DNA of 64,000 bases from positions 558,001-622,000 of the forward strand of contig NZ_SLVF01000002.1 of assembly GCF_004345365.1 (NCBI RefSeq). The letters run 5' to 3'. Below, one piece after another: positions 52,468 to 61,145 of this stretch. The notes under the pieces were generated by a model. It was not told where the DNA came from. It made no database searches and saw only the letters and a list, made by a program, of their open reading frames with translations. Source of the DNA: Kribbella sp. VKM Ac-2568 (lineage in GTDB: Bacteria > Actinomycetota > Actinomycetes > Propionibacteriales > Kribbellaceae). The position numbers and the translations under genes are program-made. Each line of letters begins with the position of its first letter. Position 1 is the stretch's first letter.

Positions 52468-53355
52468 TCACGACATCTCCCTGGCAGACTCCTCCACGAA
52501 CTCGGCGAGCTCGCGGTCGAAGCGGGGCTGGTCCTCGCTGAACGGCATGTGACCCACACCGTCGTACCAGGACGGTCTGGCGGTCTTGCAGACGTCGAGG
52601 ACGTGCTCGGCCATCGAGGGCAGCACGATCGTGTCGGAGCGTCCGTGTGTCACCAGCACGGGCACGGAAAGCCTGGACAGTACGTCGTCGCCGTCGATCT
52701 CGCGCGAGATCAACGCCCCCCTGACCTCGGGGGGAACGACCATGTTCCAACCCAGGGCAGCGCTCCAGTCGTCCGGCGCGAGCGGCTCGACGGTGCAGAC
52801 CCCGAGAAAGCGTCTGATGGCGGCGATGTTCGTGGCCAGGTCGGGCAGGCTCGCGTCCGGTGCGTTCTCGAGGAAACCGGGGCCGATGTGGTCGAAGGTG
52901 GGGGGCGTCAGCATGACGGCGCCCCCGACCAGGTTGACGCCACCGATCCGGTCCTCGCCGTACGCCCGGACGTAGTCGGTGACGATGAACCCGCCGTAGG
53001 ACCAGGCGACCAGTACCGGTCGGTCCAGGCCCAACTGATCGATGACCGCGGCGAGGTCGTCCGCCCACAACTGCGGGTCGCGATAGCTTTCAGGGTCCAT
53101 CGGCTTCTCAGACATGCCGTGACCCCGGTTGTCGAACGCGACGAGGCGAAACTCCTGCGCGAGCCGGCCCTCCATCTGCCGCGCCCAGCACACGTGACTG
53201 GCCGACCATCCGTGAATGAAGAGGACCGGACGCCCTTGCCGGTTCCCCCACTCCCGGGCGTGCAGCCTGACACCTCCCCCGCCCCGGACGTCGTACGTCG
53301 CTGACGGCTCGGCGAGAACCGCCGATGCCCTGTCAGGCATGACCATGTGCTCCAT
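52468..53355 (-). CDS. Alpha/beta hydrolase
   Basis: 295 residues from ATG 53355 (GGGAGG seven bases upstream). Alpha/beta fold with PVLFIHGWSASHVCWARQME, VAFDNRGHGMSEKPMDPESY, the nucleophile elbow LVAWSYGGFIVTDYV (Ser in WSYGG), the acid in VPVLVTHGRSDTIVLP and the catalytic His in DGVGHMPFSEDQPRF. It is most like haloperoxidase/lactonase-type hydrolases; the substrate is unknown. It lies 149 bp downstream of the LuxR-hydrolase gene on the same strand. Confidence 0.9.
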   Translation of the reverse strand: MEHMVMPDRASAVLAEPSATYDVRGGGGVRLHAREWGNRQGRPVLFIHGWSASHVCWARQMEGRLAQEFRLVAFDNRGHGMSEKPMDPESYRDPQLWADDLAAVIDQLGLDRPVLVAWSYGGFIVTDYVRAYGEDRIGGVNLVGGAVMLTPPTFDHIGPGFLENAPDASLPDLATNIAAIRRFLGVCTVEPLAPDDWSAALGWNMVVPPEVRGALISREIDGDDVLSRLSVPVLVTHGRSDTIVLPSMAEHVLDVCKTARPSWYDGVGHMPFSEDQPRFDRELAEFVEESAREMS

Positions 53356-53503
53356 CGAATGCCTCCCTGGAACTGCCCGGGACCCCGGGCGCTTGTCCTG
53401 ATAGCTGTGAAGGTAGGCAGCGGCAGGAGTCGCCGGCATCGGAGCCAGCACGCAAACCCGTTGAGGCGGGCTGGCGGTCTACACGCAGCGGCGACCGGCC
53501 GGA

Positions 53504-54577
53504 TCAGGGACGCCGCAACGTCTCGGAGAACCTGGCCGCCGCGGCCGCGCGTCCCGCTTTGCCGGAGACATGCAATTTGACGTAGGTGTTCGTCAGATGA
53601 CGCTCTACAGTGCGGACGCTGAGACTCAGACTCTCCGCAATCGCCTCGTTGGTCAGTCCTGCCGCGACGAGTGCGAGGACCTCCAGCTCCCGCGGGCTGA
53701 GCTCCTCGACTCCGACTCCGACTCCGGGCCGAGTGGTTGCCCGTTCGGTCCCCAGGAAGGCGCGAAGCTCCGAGACGAAGCTCGCCCACGCGGGTTCATC
53801 CGACAGCAGGATGTGGTTCGCCGACTCCAGGACGACCAGCCGCGCTCCGGGTACCAGGGTGGCGAGCAGCCGACCCTCGTCGACCGGAACTACCCGGTCC
53901 CCCAGTGCGTGCACGACCAGCGTCTTTGTCTTCACCTGCGCCGCGAGCTCGACCACGTTGAGGGGGCCGCGCGCGTGGTACAGACGGACCGCGGTCGCCG
54001 CCGATGTGGACTGTCGCTGCAGGTCGTCGTACCACCCCATCTGCTCCGCCGTGGCGGCCGGGAGGAACAGCATGCTGAACAGGTGGCGGAAGGTGGGATC
54101 GGGATTGGTCCAGCCGGCGGAGATCGCCGCGACCAGCGCGTCCTGCAGCCTTCGCTCGCTTGCACCTCGGAGTGTCCGGCCGCGCGCGTAGCCCCCGTAG
54201 AGGACGAGGTGCGTGAGCCGCTCGGGATGACGGGCAGCGTATGCGACCGCGACAGCCGCACCGGTCGAGACGCCGAGCAGCGCGAACCGGTCGACACCCG
54301 CAGCGTCGACCACGCTCTCGAGGTCGGCCACCCAGGCATCGAGCGAAATGTCGTCGACATCGCGATCCGAGAGCCCGCATCCACGCTCGTCGTAGCGGAC
54401 CAGCGTGTGACCGTCCCCGAGCGCTTCGAGCCAGTGGCGCCACACCGGGCTCTCCCAGTCGAACTCCAGGTGGGTCATCCAGGTCGCCACCCTCACGATC
54501 GGCGGACCGTCACCGTGAACCGCATACGCCAGCTTCACCGCATCCGGCGCCGCACAGTAGCCGACCTTCTGGCTCAC
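53504..54577 (-). CDS. Alpha/beta hydrolase with C-terminal LuxR HTH
   Basis: 357 residues from GTG 54577. Residues ~20-270 form an alpha/beta hydrolase: VKLAYAVHGDGPPIVRVATW, LVRYDERGCGLSDRD, nucleophile FALLGVSTGAAVAVAYAARH and late acid/His VVHALGDRVVPVDEG and LESANHILLSDEPAW. Residues ~290-357 are a LuxR/NarL HTH: LSPRELEVLALVAAGLTNEA, IAESLSLSVRTVERHLTNTY. The catalytic triad looks intact, so the hydrolase may sense or degrade a ligand (an ester or lactone) that controls DNA binding. This is inference; the architecture occurs in actinomycetes. Confidence 0.88.
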   Translation of the reverse strand: MSQKVGYCAAPDAVKLAYAVHGDGPPIVRVATWMTHLEFDWESPVWRHWLEALGDGHTLVRYDERGCGLSDRDVDDISLDAWVADLESVVDAAGVDRFALLGVSTGAAVAVAYAARHPERLTHLVLYGGYARGRTLRGASERRLQDALVAAISAGWTNPDPTFRHLFSMLFLPAATAEQMGWYDDLQRQSTSAATAVRLYHARGPLNVVELAAQVKTKTLVVHALGDRVVPVDEGRLLATLVPGARLVVLESANHILLSDEPAWASFVSELRAFLGTERATTRPGVGVGVEELSPRELEVLALVAAGLTNEAIAESLSLSVRTVERHLTNTYVKLHVSGKAGRAAAAARFSETLRRP

Positions 54578-54641
54578 CTGCTGATCGTACCGACCTTGCG
54601 CCCTCCGCGCGCCGAGCCGAACCAGCCGGTCCAAGCACGCA

Positions 54642-55223
54642 CTATCGGTAGCCGCGCTTGAGTAGGTACTTGGCTCCTGCGTCGAAGCCCTCGGGGGTGA
54701 GCACCTCGAAGCCGAAGGCGTCGGCTAGCCGGTCGGTCGTGTTGAACGCGGCGCAGACCGCCAGCGAGTCCTTGACCTGCTGGGGTGAAACGCCGGCGGC
54801 CAGCACTTCCCGCATGTCCTCGGCGCCTAGTTTTCCTTCGGCGGTCAGCTTGCCGAGCATCCGCAGCGTTGCCCGGAGCGGCTCCTCGACGGGGGCCGAT
54901 TCCAGGTCGGCCAGTACCGCCGCGACCCGTGGCCCGTCCTGGTACGCCTGCGTTGCGGTCGCGGTGTGCGCGCCGATGCAGAACGCGCTCTCGTTCAGCT
55001 TGGACACGTACGCCGCCATCAGCTCCCGGTCGCCTACCGACCAGGCGGATGGCCCGCGCATCGCCTCGTGGGTGAACGCCTTGGCCTGGGCGCCGTAGAA
55101 ATCGGGCCGGTAGAAGACCAGCTTGGCGGCGTCTGGCACCGGGTGCCCGGAGAACAGCCGGATGAGCGCGAAGAGCAGCTTGGTCGAGGGACGGTAGCCG
55201 CGGTCGAGGATGTCAAGTCGCAT
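54642..55223 (-). CDS. AhpD-like carboxymuconolactone-decarboxylase family protein
   Basis: 193 residues from ATG 55223, with GAGAGG seven bases upstream. The active-site helix is YVSKLNESAFCIGAHTATAT, the E..FC..AH form of the AhpD/CMD motif with one Cys plus His. It has an all-alpha fold (DRELMAAYVS, PVEEPLRATLRMLGKLTAEG, VKDSLAVCAAFNTTDRLADA). Such proteins act in peroxide reduction or as decarboxylases; with a single Cys the peroxidase chemistry is uncertain. The start overlaps the end of the upstream gene by 11 bases. Confidence 0.85.
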   Translation of the reverse strand: MRLDILDRGYRPSTKLLFALIRLFSGHPVPDAAKLVFYRPDFYGAQAKAFTHEAMRGPSAWSVGDRELMAAYVSKLNESAFCIGAHTATATQAYQDGPRVAAVLADLESAPVEEPLRATLRMLGKLTAEGKLGAEDMREVLAAGVSPQQVKDSLAVCAAFNTTDRLADAFGFEVLTPEGFDAGAKYLLKRGYR

Positions 55224-55590
55224 TGTCCGGCCTCTCGTCGACGGTTGCTTCGGCCAGGGCCGCCAGTCCAGCTTCATACATCCGGGTGGACTGACCGACC
55301 GCAGCGCAGATCACCAGCTCGAAAAGCTGGTCCTCGCTGAAGCCCGACGCCTTTGCCGCAGCGAAGTCCGCCTCGGTGACCTGCGTCGGCCTCGTGGCGA
55401 CCTTGCCGATCAGCGCGTCCACCGGCGGGGAAAGGCCCTCGTTGCTGAAGGCACGGGCTCGCTGCTGCGCCGATGCCCTGCCCTCTCCGTTCAAGACGCG
55501 ATCCACCAGGGCTCGGTGCGCTGCCCGCAACTTGTCGTTATCCGGCACGGCGTCCTCCGCCTCCTCTGCAGCTCGGCTATCTGCCGTCAT
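55213..55590 (-). CDS. CMD-like protein lacking the active-site cysteine motif
   Basis: 125 residues from ATG 55590. The C-terminal half (VTEADFAAAKASGFSEDQLF, ELVICAAVGQSTRMYEAGLA) matches the helical pattern of carboxymuconolactone decarboxylases, but the CxxxH active site is absent. It overlaps the Cys-containing CMD gene by 11 bases, so the two may form a heteromer. It is divergent from the second DGPF/ECF42 unit. Confidence 0.7.
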   Translation of the reverse strand: MTADSRAAEEAEDAVPDNDKLRAAHRALVDRVLNGEGRASAQQRARAFSNEGLSPPVDALIGKVATRPTQVTEADFAAAKASGFSEDQLFELVICAAVGQSTRMYEAGLAALAEATVDERPDNAT

Positions 55591-55749
55591 CTGTACGACG
55601 ATCGGCGCGCCGCCGAATACGACACGCGGCCGAAGAAAAGAACTGACTCCGCATTCTCCCGGAAACTCGGCGGGCGGGCTGTCGCATCCGGTCGCGCACC
55701 GATCGTCTCCCCAATGAACCAGCCACAATGACACCAGGAGGTGACGCGC

Positions 55750-56094
55750 GTGAAGTACGTGCTGATGTTTGTCGACACCGAGGAATACGCCAAGGAGCTC
55801 GAGGCGCTGAGCCCCGCCGAGCTGGAAGACGTCTATCAACGGGTCAACCAGTGGTTCATCGACCACGCGGCCAAGATCCGCAACAGCGGCAGCAAGCTCC
55901 AGGGCGCTTCGTCGGCGACCACCGTACGGCTTGACGGGCCCGAACCGGTCACCACCGACGGCCCGTTCATGGAGGGCAAGGAGGTCATCTCCGGTTTCAC
56001 CGAGATCGAGGTCGAGAATCTCGACGAGGCACTGCGGATGGTGAAGACCTGGCCCGCGTGCCCTGTGGTCGAGATCCGCCCCGTGGAGTCATGA
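55750..56094 (+). CDS. YCII-related DGPF-type protein (copy 2)
   Basis: 114 residues from GTG 55750, fixed by a perfect AGGAGG at 55736-55741. It has KYVLMFVDTEEYAKELEALS, then VRLDGPEPVTTDGPFMEGKE with the canonical DGPF tetrapeptide, and a C-terminal PVVEIRPVES. It has the same length and layout as the gene at 4734. It overlaps the sigma gene by ATGA. Function of the family is unknown. Confidence 0.9.
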   Translation: MKYVLMFVDTEEYAKELEALSPAELEDVYQRVNQWFIDHAAKIRNSGSKLQGASSATTVRLDGPEPVTTDGPFMEGKEVISGFTEIEVENLDEALRMVKTWPACPVVEIRPVES

Positions 56095-57293
56095 ACGCAG
56101 ATCCCGCTGCCGACGAGCTGGCCCGCGTGGTCCGCGAACATGCGGGCCAGCTCGCCGCCTCCCTGGTATCGCTGCTGGGCGACTTCTCCGCCGCCGAGGA
56201 TCTCGTCCAGGACGCCATCGAGATCGCGCTGAAGCGCTGGCCCGAAGAGGGGATCCCCGACCGGCCCGACGGCTGGCTGTTCACCGTGGCTCGCCGCCGC
56301 GGCCTCGACGTACTCCGCCGGCAGCAGAACTACCGCTCCAAACTCGCCCAGCTGCAATGGCCGATCCACCGCGCCCCGGACGACCGGCTCCGGCTCATCT
56401 TCACCTGCTGCCACCCCGCACTCGCTCGCGAGGCCCAGATCGCGCTCACTCTCCGAGTGGTCTGCGGCCTCACCACCGCACAGGTCGCCGCAGCGTTCCT
56501 CGTCCCGGAATCAACCGTGGCGCAACGCATCACCAGAGCCAAACGCAAGATCGCCGACGCCGGAATCCCCTACCGCATCCCTCGCGACGACGAGTTGGCC
56601 GAGCGACTCGGCGAAGTACTGACTGTCATCTACCTGCTCTTCAACGAGGGCTACCTGTCCAGCACCAGCGACCGAGCACATTCCCGGGACCTGGTCGACG
56701 ACGCCGAGTGGCTCACCGCGCTCCTCGTCGGCCTGCTCCCCAACGAGCCCGAGGCTTCCGGACTCCTGTCTCTGATCCGCCTGCACCGAGCTCGCGTTGC
56801 CGGGCGATTCACTTCGGACGGACAACTCGTCCTTCTGCAGGACCAGGACCGAAGCAAGTGGGACCACCGCGCCATCGCCGACGCCACAGCTCTACTAACC
56901 CGTACGGCGCGCCGCCACCGCTCGCCCGGGCCCTACCAACTCCAGGCCGCGATCGCCGCCTGCCACTGTGAAGCCGTCACCTGGGCCGACACCGACTGGC
57001 GGCAAATCCTCGTCCTGTACGACATGTTGCTCCACCTTCAGCCGACCCCGGTCACCAAGCTGCAGCGTGCCGTTGCCGCCCGCTACGTGTACGGCGCACA
57101 AGCTGCCCTGGCAGAACTCGACGACCTCCAGGCCGCTCTGAAGAACTATCCACTCTTCCACGCGACTCGAGCTGAATTCCTCCGCGCCGACGGCAGGACC
57201 GCGGCAGCCCACGAAGCCGACAAAGAGGCCATCAAGCTGACCAGCAACCCAGCTCAGCTCGACATCCTCCACGATCGCCTAGCGGCCTACTGA
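56091..57293 (+). CDS. ECF42-type RNA polymerase sigma factor (copy 2)
   Basis: 400 residues from ATG 56091, overlapping the DGPF stop. Region 2: AAEDLVQDAIEIALKRWPEE, RPDGWLFTVARRRGLDVLRR. Linker: LIFTCCHPALAREAQIALTL. Region 4: VVCGLTTAQVAAAFLVPEST, VAQRITRAKRKIADAG. The C-terminal TPR-like extension contains LQRAVAARYVYGAQAALAEL. It is the paralogue of the sigma gene at 5080, conserved over the whole length but clearly diverged, so probably not a recent duplication. Confidence 0.92.
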   Translation: MNADPAADELARVVREHAGQLAASLVSLLGDFSAAEDLVQDAIEIALKRWPEEGIPDRPDGWLFTVARRRGLDVLRRQQNYRSKLAQLQWPIHRAPDDRLRLIFTCCHPALAREAQIALTLRVVCGLTTAQVAAAFLVPESTVAQRITRAKRKIADAGIPYRIPRDDELAERLGEVLTVIYLLFNEGYLSSTSDRAHSRDLVDDAEWLTALLVGLLPNEPEASGLLSLIRLHRARVAGRFTSDGQLVLLQDQDRSKWDHRAIADATALLTRTARRHRSPGPYQLQAAIAACHCEAVTWADTDWRQILVLYDMLLHLQPTPVTKLQRAVAARYVYGAQAALAELDDLQAALKNYPLFHATRAEFLRADGRTAAAHEADKEAIKLTSNPAQLDILHDRLAAY

Positions 57294-57355
57294 GCCCGGC
57301 TGCACCCGCTCGCGGCCGGCCATCGCCGCGCCCGATGGTCCCGCGCTACCCGCGA

Positions 57356-58390
57356 TCAGCTCTCTTGTACCGGGTGATCGTGGGTTGCCGGATAGGCGTG
57401 CACCACAGCCGTACGGAGGCGCGGCACCGCATGGGTCAGCTCGTGTTCGGCGTCGTGGGCCAGGCGGTGAGCCTCGGTGCTGTCGCGAGCGTCGACGACC
57501 AGGTCGACATCGGCGTGGAGTTCGTGGCCGATCCAGCGCATCCGGACCCGCCGTACCGAGCGGACTCCGGGCAGGGCGGCGAGGGCACTTTCGGCGGTGT
57601 CCACGGTGGCCGGGTCGACGGCGTCCATCAGCCTGCGGAACACGTCGCGGCCTGCCGTGCGCAACACGGCGAGGATGGCGATGGTGATGACGAGGCCGAT
57701 CAGTGGGTCCGCGAGCGGGAAGCCTGCGGCGACTCCTGCCGCGCCGAGCACGACGGCGAGCGATGTCATGCCGTCGGTGCGAGCGTGGAGCCCGTCGGCG
57801 ACGAGTGCCGCCGAGCCGATCTTGCGGCCGATCCGGATCCGGTAGACCGCAACCGCTTCGTTGCCGGCGAAACCGATCACGCCGGCGGCGGCAACCCAGC
57901 CGAGGTTGTGGACCGGAACCGGGTCGATGAGCCGGCGGATCGATTCCCACCCGGCGAGCAGGGCGGACAGCCCGATCATCGCGACCACGAACAGGCCGGC
58001 CAGGTCCTCGGCCCGGCCGTAGCCGTAGGTGTAGCGGCGGGTCGCGGCACGCCGGCCGAGGACGAACGCGATCCACAACGGCAGCGCCGTGAACGCGTCG
58101 GACAGGTTGTGCACCGTGTCGGCCAGGAGAGCGACCGATCCTGACACCGCGACGACCATCAACTGCAGGCCGGCGGTGAGCGCGAGCGCCAGCAAGCTGA
58201 CCTTCACGGCCCGGATCCCGGCCGCGCTGGACTCGATCGCGCTGTCGATCGAGTCCGCGGCGTCATGAGAGTGCGGCCGCACCGTGTCGCGGATCAGCTG
58301 CCACCAGCCGCCGGTGGCTTCATGCTCATGACCATGGCCATGGCCATGGCCGGCATCGTGGCGGTGCTCTTGAGCTCTCTGATGGGTCAT
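57356..58390 (-). CDS. Cation diffusion facilitator (zinc-type) transporter
   Basis: 344 residues from ATG 58390. A His-rich N-terminus (EHRHDAGHGHGHGHEHEATG) precedes six membrane helices. The transport site residues are ADTVHNLSDAF in TM2 and LVADGLHARTDGMTSLAVVL in TM5, an HD-HD arrangement typical of Zn2+/Co2+/Cd2+ CDFs. The C-terminal cytosolic metal-binding domain (ESALAALPGVRSVRRVRMRW, DLVVDARDSTEAHRLAHDAE) is complete. It exports metal in exchange for protons. It overlaps the ArsR gene (ATGA), so the repressor and transporter are cotranscribed. Confidence 0.95.
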   Translation of the reverse strand: MTHQRAQEHRHDAGHGHGHGHEHEATGGWWQLIRDTVRPHSHDAADSIDSAIESSAAGIRAVKVSLLALALTAGLQLMVVAVSGSVALLADTVHNLSDAFTALPLWIAFVLGRRAATRRYTYGYGRAEDLAGLFVVAMIGLSALLAGWESIRRLIDPVPVHNLGWVAAAGVIGFAGNEAVAVYRIRIGRKIGSAALVADGLHARTDGMTSLAVVLGAAGVAAGFPLADPLIGLVITIAILAVLRTAGRDVFRRLMDAVDPATVDTAESALAALPGVRSVRRVRMRWIGHELHADVDLVVDARDSTEAHRLAHDAEHELTHAVPRLRTAVVHAYPATHDHPVQES

Positions 58391-58800
58391 TGCGCAGTCT
58401 GCCCACTGGCGTTGGTGATGTCGCGGCCCGGGTGGAGCTGGGCCAGTTCCTCGTCGCCGAGGTGGTGAGCGGGGACTCCGGGTCCTGCGTGTTCGGCGTT
58501 GTAGACAGCGTCCGCGACCAGCCGGCCGACGTGATCGTTCTCCAGCCGGTAGAAGACCTGAGTTCCTTCGCGCCGGGTCCGTACCAGTCGGGCCATCCGT
58601 AGCTTGGCCAGGTGCTGCGACACCGACGGCGCCGGTTTCCCCACCCGGGTCGCCAACTCGTTGACCGGCAACTCCTCGCCCGTCAACGCCCACAACACCT
58701 GGATCCGCGTCGCATCGGCCAGCATTCGGAACACCTCGACCGCCAGGTCCACCTGATCGTCGGGGAGCCGCCGCTGACAACCTCCACTATCTGCACGCAT
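58387..58800 (-). CDS. ArsR/SmtB-family metal-responsive repressor
   Basis: 137 residues. Winged helix: EVFRMLADATRIQVLWALTG, EELPVNELATRVGKPAPSVS, QHLAKLRMARLVRTRREGTQ, VFYRLENDHVGRLVADAVYN. The alpha-5 and tail hold likely metal ligands (DAVYNAEHAGPGVPAHH, LGDEELAQLH), suggesting a Zn/Ni/Co sensor like NmtR/KmtR. It is cotranscribed with the CDF gene. The ATG lies inside its own palindrome (58788-58809). Confidence 0.93.
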   Translation of the reverse strand: MRADSGGCQRRLPDDQVDLAVEVFRMLADATRIQVLWALTGEELPVNELATRVGKPAPSVSQHLAKLRMARLVRTRREGTQVFYRLENDHVGRLVADAVYNAEHAGPGVPAHHLGDEELAQLHPGRDITNASGQTAQ

Positions 58801-58812
58801 ACGCAGATAATA
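58788..58812 (-). promoter_or_regulatory. Leaderless promoter and ArsR operator overlapping the start codon
   Basis: TATCTGC-N8-GCAGATA (58788-58809) is a perfect 7-base dyad covering the ArsR ATG (58800-58798). On the minus strand a -10 TATTAT (58812-58807) lies six bases before the ATG, the spacing of leaderless actinobacterial transcripts. No Shine-Dalgarno is present. The dyad resembles SmtB/ArsR operators, so repressor binding would cover the -10 and the start site. Confidence 0.65.
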
Positions 58813-58953
58813 GACCTTTAGCCGGCCTTCGGCGCTGGAGAGGCCGGCTCAGCGCCGTCGTCCCGCGGTGGAGATCGGCAACGTAACGCGTGATACATAT
58901 CGTCATGTGACGGCCGAGGGGCGGGTCCTGCACGACAGTCCGAGCGGCGAGCG

Positions 58954-60135
58954 ATGACCAATCCCGCTGCACCGAGCACGGCCGCACGCGAGATGTGGCC
59001 GCTGTATGCGGCCGGGTTCACGACAGCGTTCGGCGCGCACGCGGTGGCAGCCAACCTGGGCGCCTTCTCCGACGACGCGGTGAAGTCGCTGCTGACGCTC
59101 GGGTTCCTACTCGCGTTGTACGACGGCGCCGAGGTACTGCTGAAACCGGTCTTCGGCACCATCGCCGACCGGATCGGTGCCCGGCCGGTACTGCTGGCCG
59201 GCCTGGTCGGATTCGCAGTCGCCTCCGGGCTGTATGTGGTGGCCGACAGCCCTGGGTGGCTGTGGGTCGCGCGGCTCGGGCAAGGGGCGGCGGCGTCGGC
59301 GTTCTCGCCGTCAGCCTCCGCCTTGGTGGCGCGGCTGAATCCGGCGGCCAAGCACGGCCGCGCGTTCGGCAGTTACGGGTTCTACAAGAGCATCGGCTAC
59401 ACCCTCGGGCCGCTGCTCGGCGGTGGGCTGGTGTGGCTGGGTGGATTCCGGTTGCTGTTCGCGGTGATGACCGTCCTCGCGTTGGCGGTGGCCGGCTGGG
59501 CACTGCTCGCAGTACCGGCGGTGCCGCCGCTGCCCCGGACCCGGCAGACTGTGATCGATTTGGCCCGCCGGGTCACCGATCCGCTGTTTCTGCGGCCGAC
59601 CGCTGCGCTGGCCGGGGCCACCGCGGCACTATCGGTCGGTGTTGGGTTCCTGCCGGTGACCGGCGCGGCAGCAGGGCTGGGCACTGTCGCCACCGGCGCA
59701 GCCGTGTCCGTGCTAGCCGCTACCGCCGCGCTGGTCCAGCCCCGCGCCGGTCGCGCCCTGGACGCCGGGCGGATCACCGCGCGCGGCGGCCTGACAGTAG
59801 GCCTGCTCATAGCCGCGACCGGTCTGGGCTGTGCCACCCTGCCGGGGATCGTCGGCGTCCTGCTTGCTGCAGTGTTGATCGGGATCGGAACAGGGCTGAT
59901 CACGCCGCTGGGCTTCGCGGCCCTGGCCGCCTCCACGCCGCCGGCGCGTCTCGGTCAGACGATGGGGACCGCCGAGCTCGGGCGGGAACTCGGCGACGCG
60001 GGCGGGCCGCTCCTGGTCGCGGGCGTCGCCACCGCGGCGACTCTCACCTACGGCTACGCCGCACTCGCGATCGTGCTCGCCGCCGGACCGGTTCTCAGCC
60101 TGGTTCTGGCGTTCGCGAGGCGCCCCCGCGTCTAA
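58954..60135 (+). CDS. MFS transporter (12 TM)
   Basis: 393 residues with about 12 membrane helices. It carries the MFS loop motif GTIADRIGARPVLLAGLVGF between TM2 and TM3 and GRAFGSYGFYKSIGYTLGPL in TM5. It is divergent from the ArsR-CDF operon, 153 bp apart, and could be co-regulated, although no second perfect dyad was seen. TGATACATATCGTCATGTGA near 58890 is partly symmetric. Its stop TAA overlaps the TAG of the convergent SigJ gene. The substrate is unknown. Confidence 0.88.
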   Translation: MTNPAAPSTAAREMWPLYAAGFTTAFGAHAVAANLGAFSDDAVKSLLTLGFLLALYDGAEVLLKPVFGTIADRIGARPVLLAGLVGFAVASGLYVVADSPGWLWVARLGQGAAASAFSPSASALVARLNPAAKHGRAFGSYGFYKSIGYTLGPLLGGGLVWLGGFRLLFAVMTVLALAVAGWALLAVPAVPPLPRTRQTVIDLARRVTDPLFLRPTAALAGATAALSVGVGFLPVTGAAAGLGTVATGAAVSVLAATAALVQPRAGRALDAGRITARGGLTVGLLIAATGLGCATLPGIVGVLLAAVLIGIGTGLITPLGFAALAASTPPARLGQTMGTAELGRELGDAGGPLLVAGVATAATLTYGYAALAIVLAAGPVLSLVLAFARRPRV

Positions 60136-61022
60136 GGATGCATCCGGCGGACGACCTCAGCCGCGAGCCGCCGTACACGGTGGGGGTCGCGGATGCCGTC
60201 GATCTCCAGGATCAAGCCGTCGGCGATGGTGAACGCCATGATCGACACCGGACGGTCGTTCCTGACTGTGACCACTCCCGGGAGACCGTTGACCAGGACC
60301 GGGTGGAGGTCGGCGCCGCGAGCGCGTCGTGCTTGCTTCGCGACTGTCGCCGCGCCCCGGTACTGCGCAGGTGGCCGGTTGGGGCCGTAGTCGGCTCGGA
60401 ACACCACCTCGGGGTGGAGGAGCTCGACGAGTGCATCGAAGTCTCCGGCGTTCGCGGCCGCGTAGAACGCGTCGACGACCTGGCGCTGCCGGACGGGATC
60501 CTGGTCCGGGGCGGGAAGGTCGACGCCGCGGACTCGTCGGCGGGCGCGGCTGGCCAACTGTCGCGCAGCCACTGAGCTGCGGCCGACGAGTGGGGCGATC
60601 TCGTCGAAGGGCAGGTCGAACATGTCGTGCAGCACGAACGCCAGCCGCTCGGCCGGGGTGAGCGAGTCAAGGACCACGAGCAGCGCGAGACCCACCGACT
60701 CGGCGAGCACGACCTCCTCCTCGGGGTCGACGCCGGCCGCTGAGATGACCGGGTCCGGCAGCGGCCTGGCGAGGGTGTCAACGAGATCCTCGCGCCGGCG
60801 TGCACGCGACCGCAGCCTGTGGAGCGACTCCCGGGCGACAACCGTGGTCAGCCAGCCGCCGAGGTTGTCGATCTGTCCGGCGTCGGCCCGGCTGAGGCGC
60901 AGCCAGGCGTCCTGGACGGCGTCCTCGGCCTCGGCGACCGAGCCCAGCATGCGGTACGCCACCGCCCGCAGCCGCGGGCGCTGCTCCTCGAACCGGTCGG
61001 CGAGCCACTCGCTTTCGTCCAC
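60132..61022 (-). CDS. ECF41/SigJ-type sigma factor with SnoaL-like C-terminus
   Basis: 296 residues from GTG 61022 (GGGGGAAGG seven bases upstream). Region 2: AEDAVQDAWLRLSRADAGQI, NLGGWLTTVVARESLHRLRS. Region 4: LTPAERLAFVLHDMFDLPFD, EIAPLVGRSSVAARQLASRA. The C-terminal ~110 residues are a SnoaL/NTF2-like domain (VVDAFYAAANAGDFDALVEL, LHPEVVFRADYGPN), the hallmark of ECF41, which replaces an anti-sigma factor. It is divergent from the VOC gene. ECF41 genes are usually next to CMD or oxidoreductase genes; here the partner may be the VOC protein. Confidence 0.92.
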   Translation of the reverse strand: MDESEWLADRFEEQRPRLRAVAYRMLGSVAEAEDAVQDAWLRLSRADAGQIDNLGGWLTTVVARESLHRLRSRARRREDLVDTLARPLPDPVISAAGVDPEEEVVLAESVGLALLVVLDSLTPAERLAFVLHDMFDLPFDEIAPLVGRSSVAARQLASRARRRVRGVDLPAPDQDPVRQRQVVDAFYAAANAGDFDALVELLHPEVVFRADYGPNRPPAQYRGAATVAKQARRARGADLHPVLVNGLPGVVTVRNDRPVSIMAFTIADGLILEIDGIRDPHRVRRLAAEVVRRMHP

Positions 61023-61145
61023 AGTCACACCTTCCCCCTGATCGGGCTCATCCAGGGTGAGCCCGCCGAGAGGCGGTTTGTGACCACATACTCGGGGCAA
61101 GGCCTGCCCCCGTGGACGAGCCGAGCAAAGCGGAAGGAGATAGCG

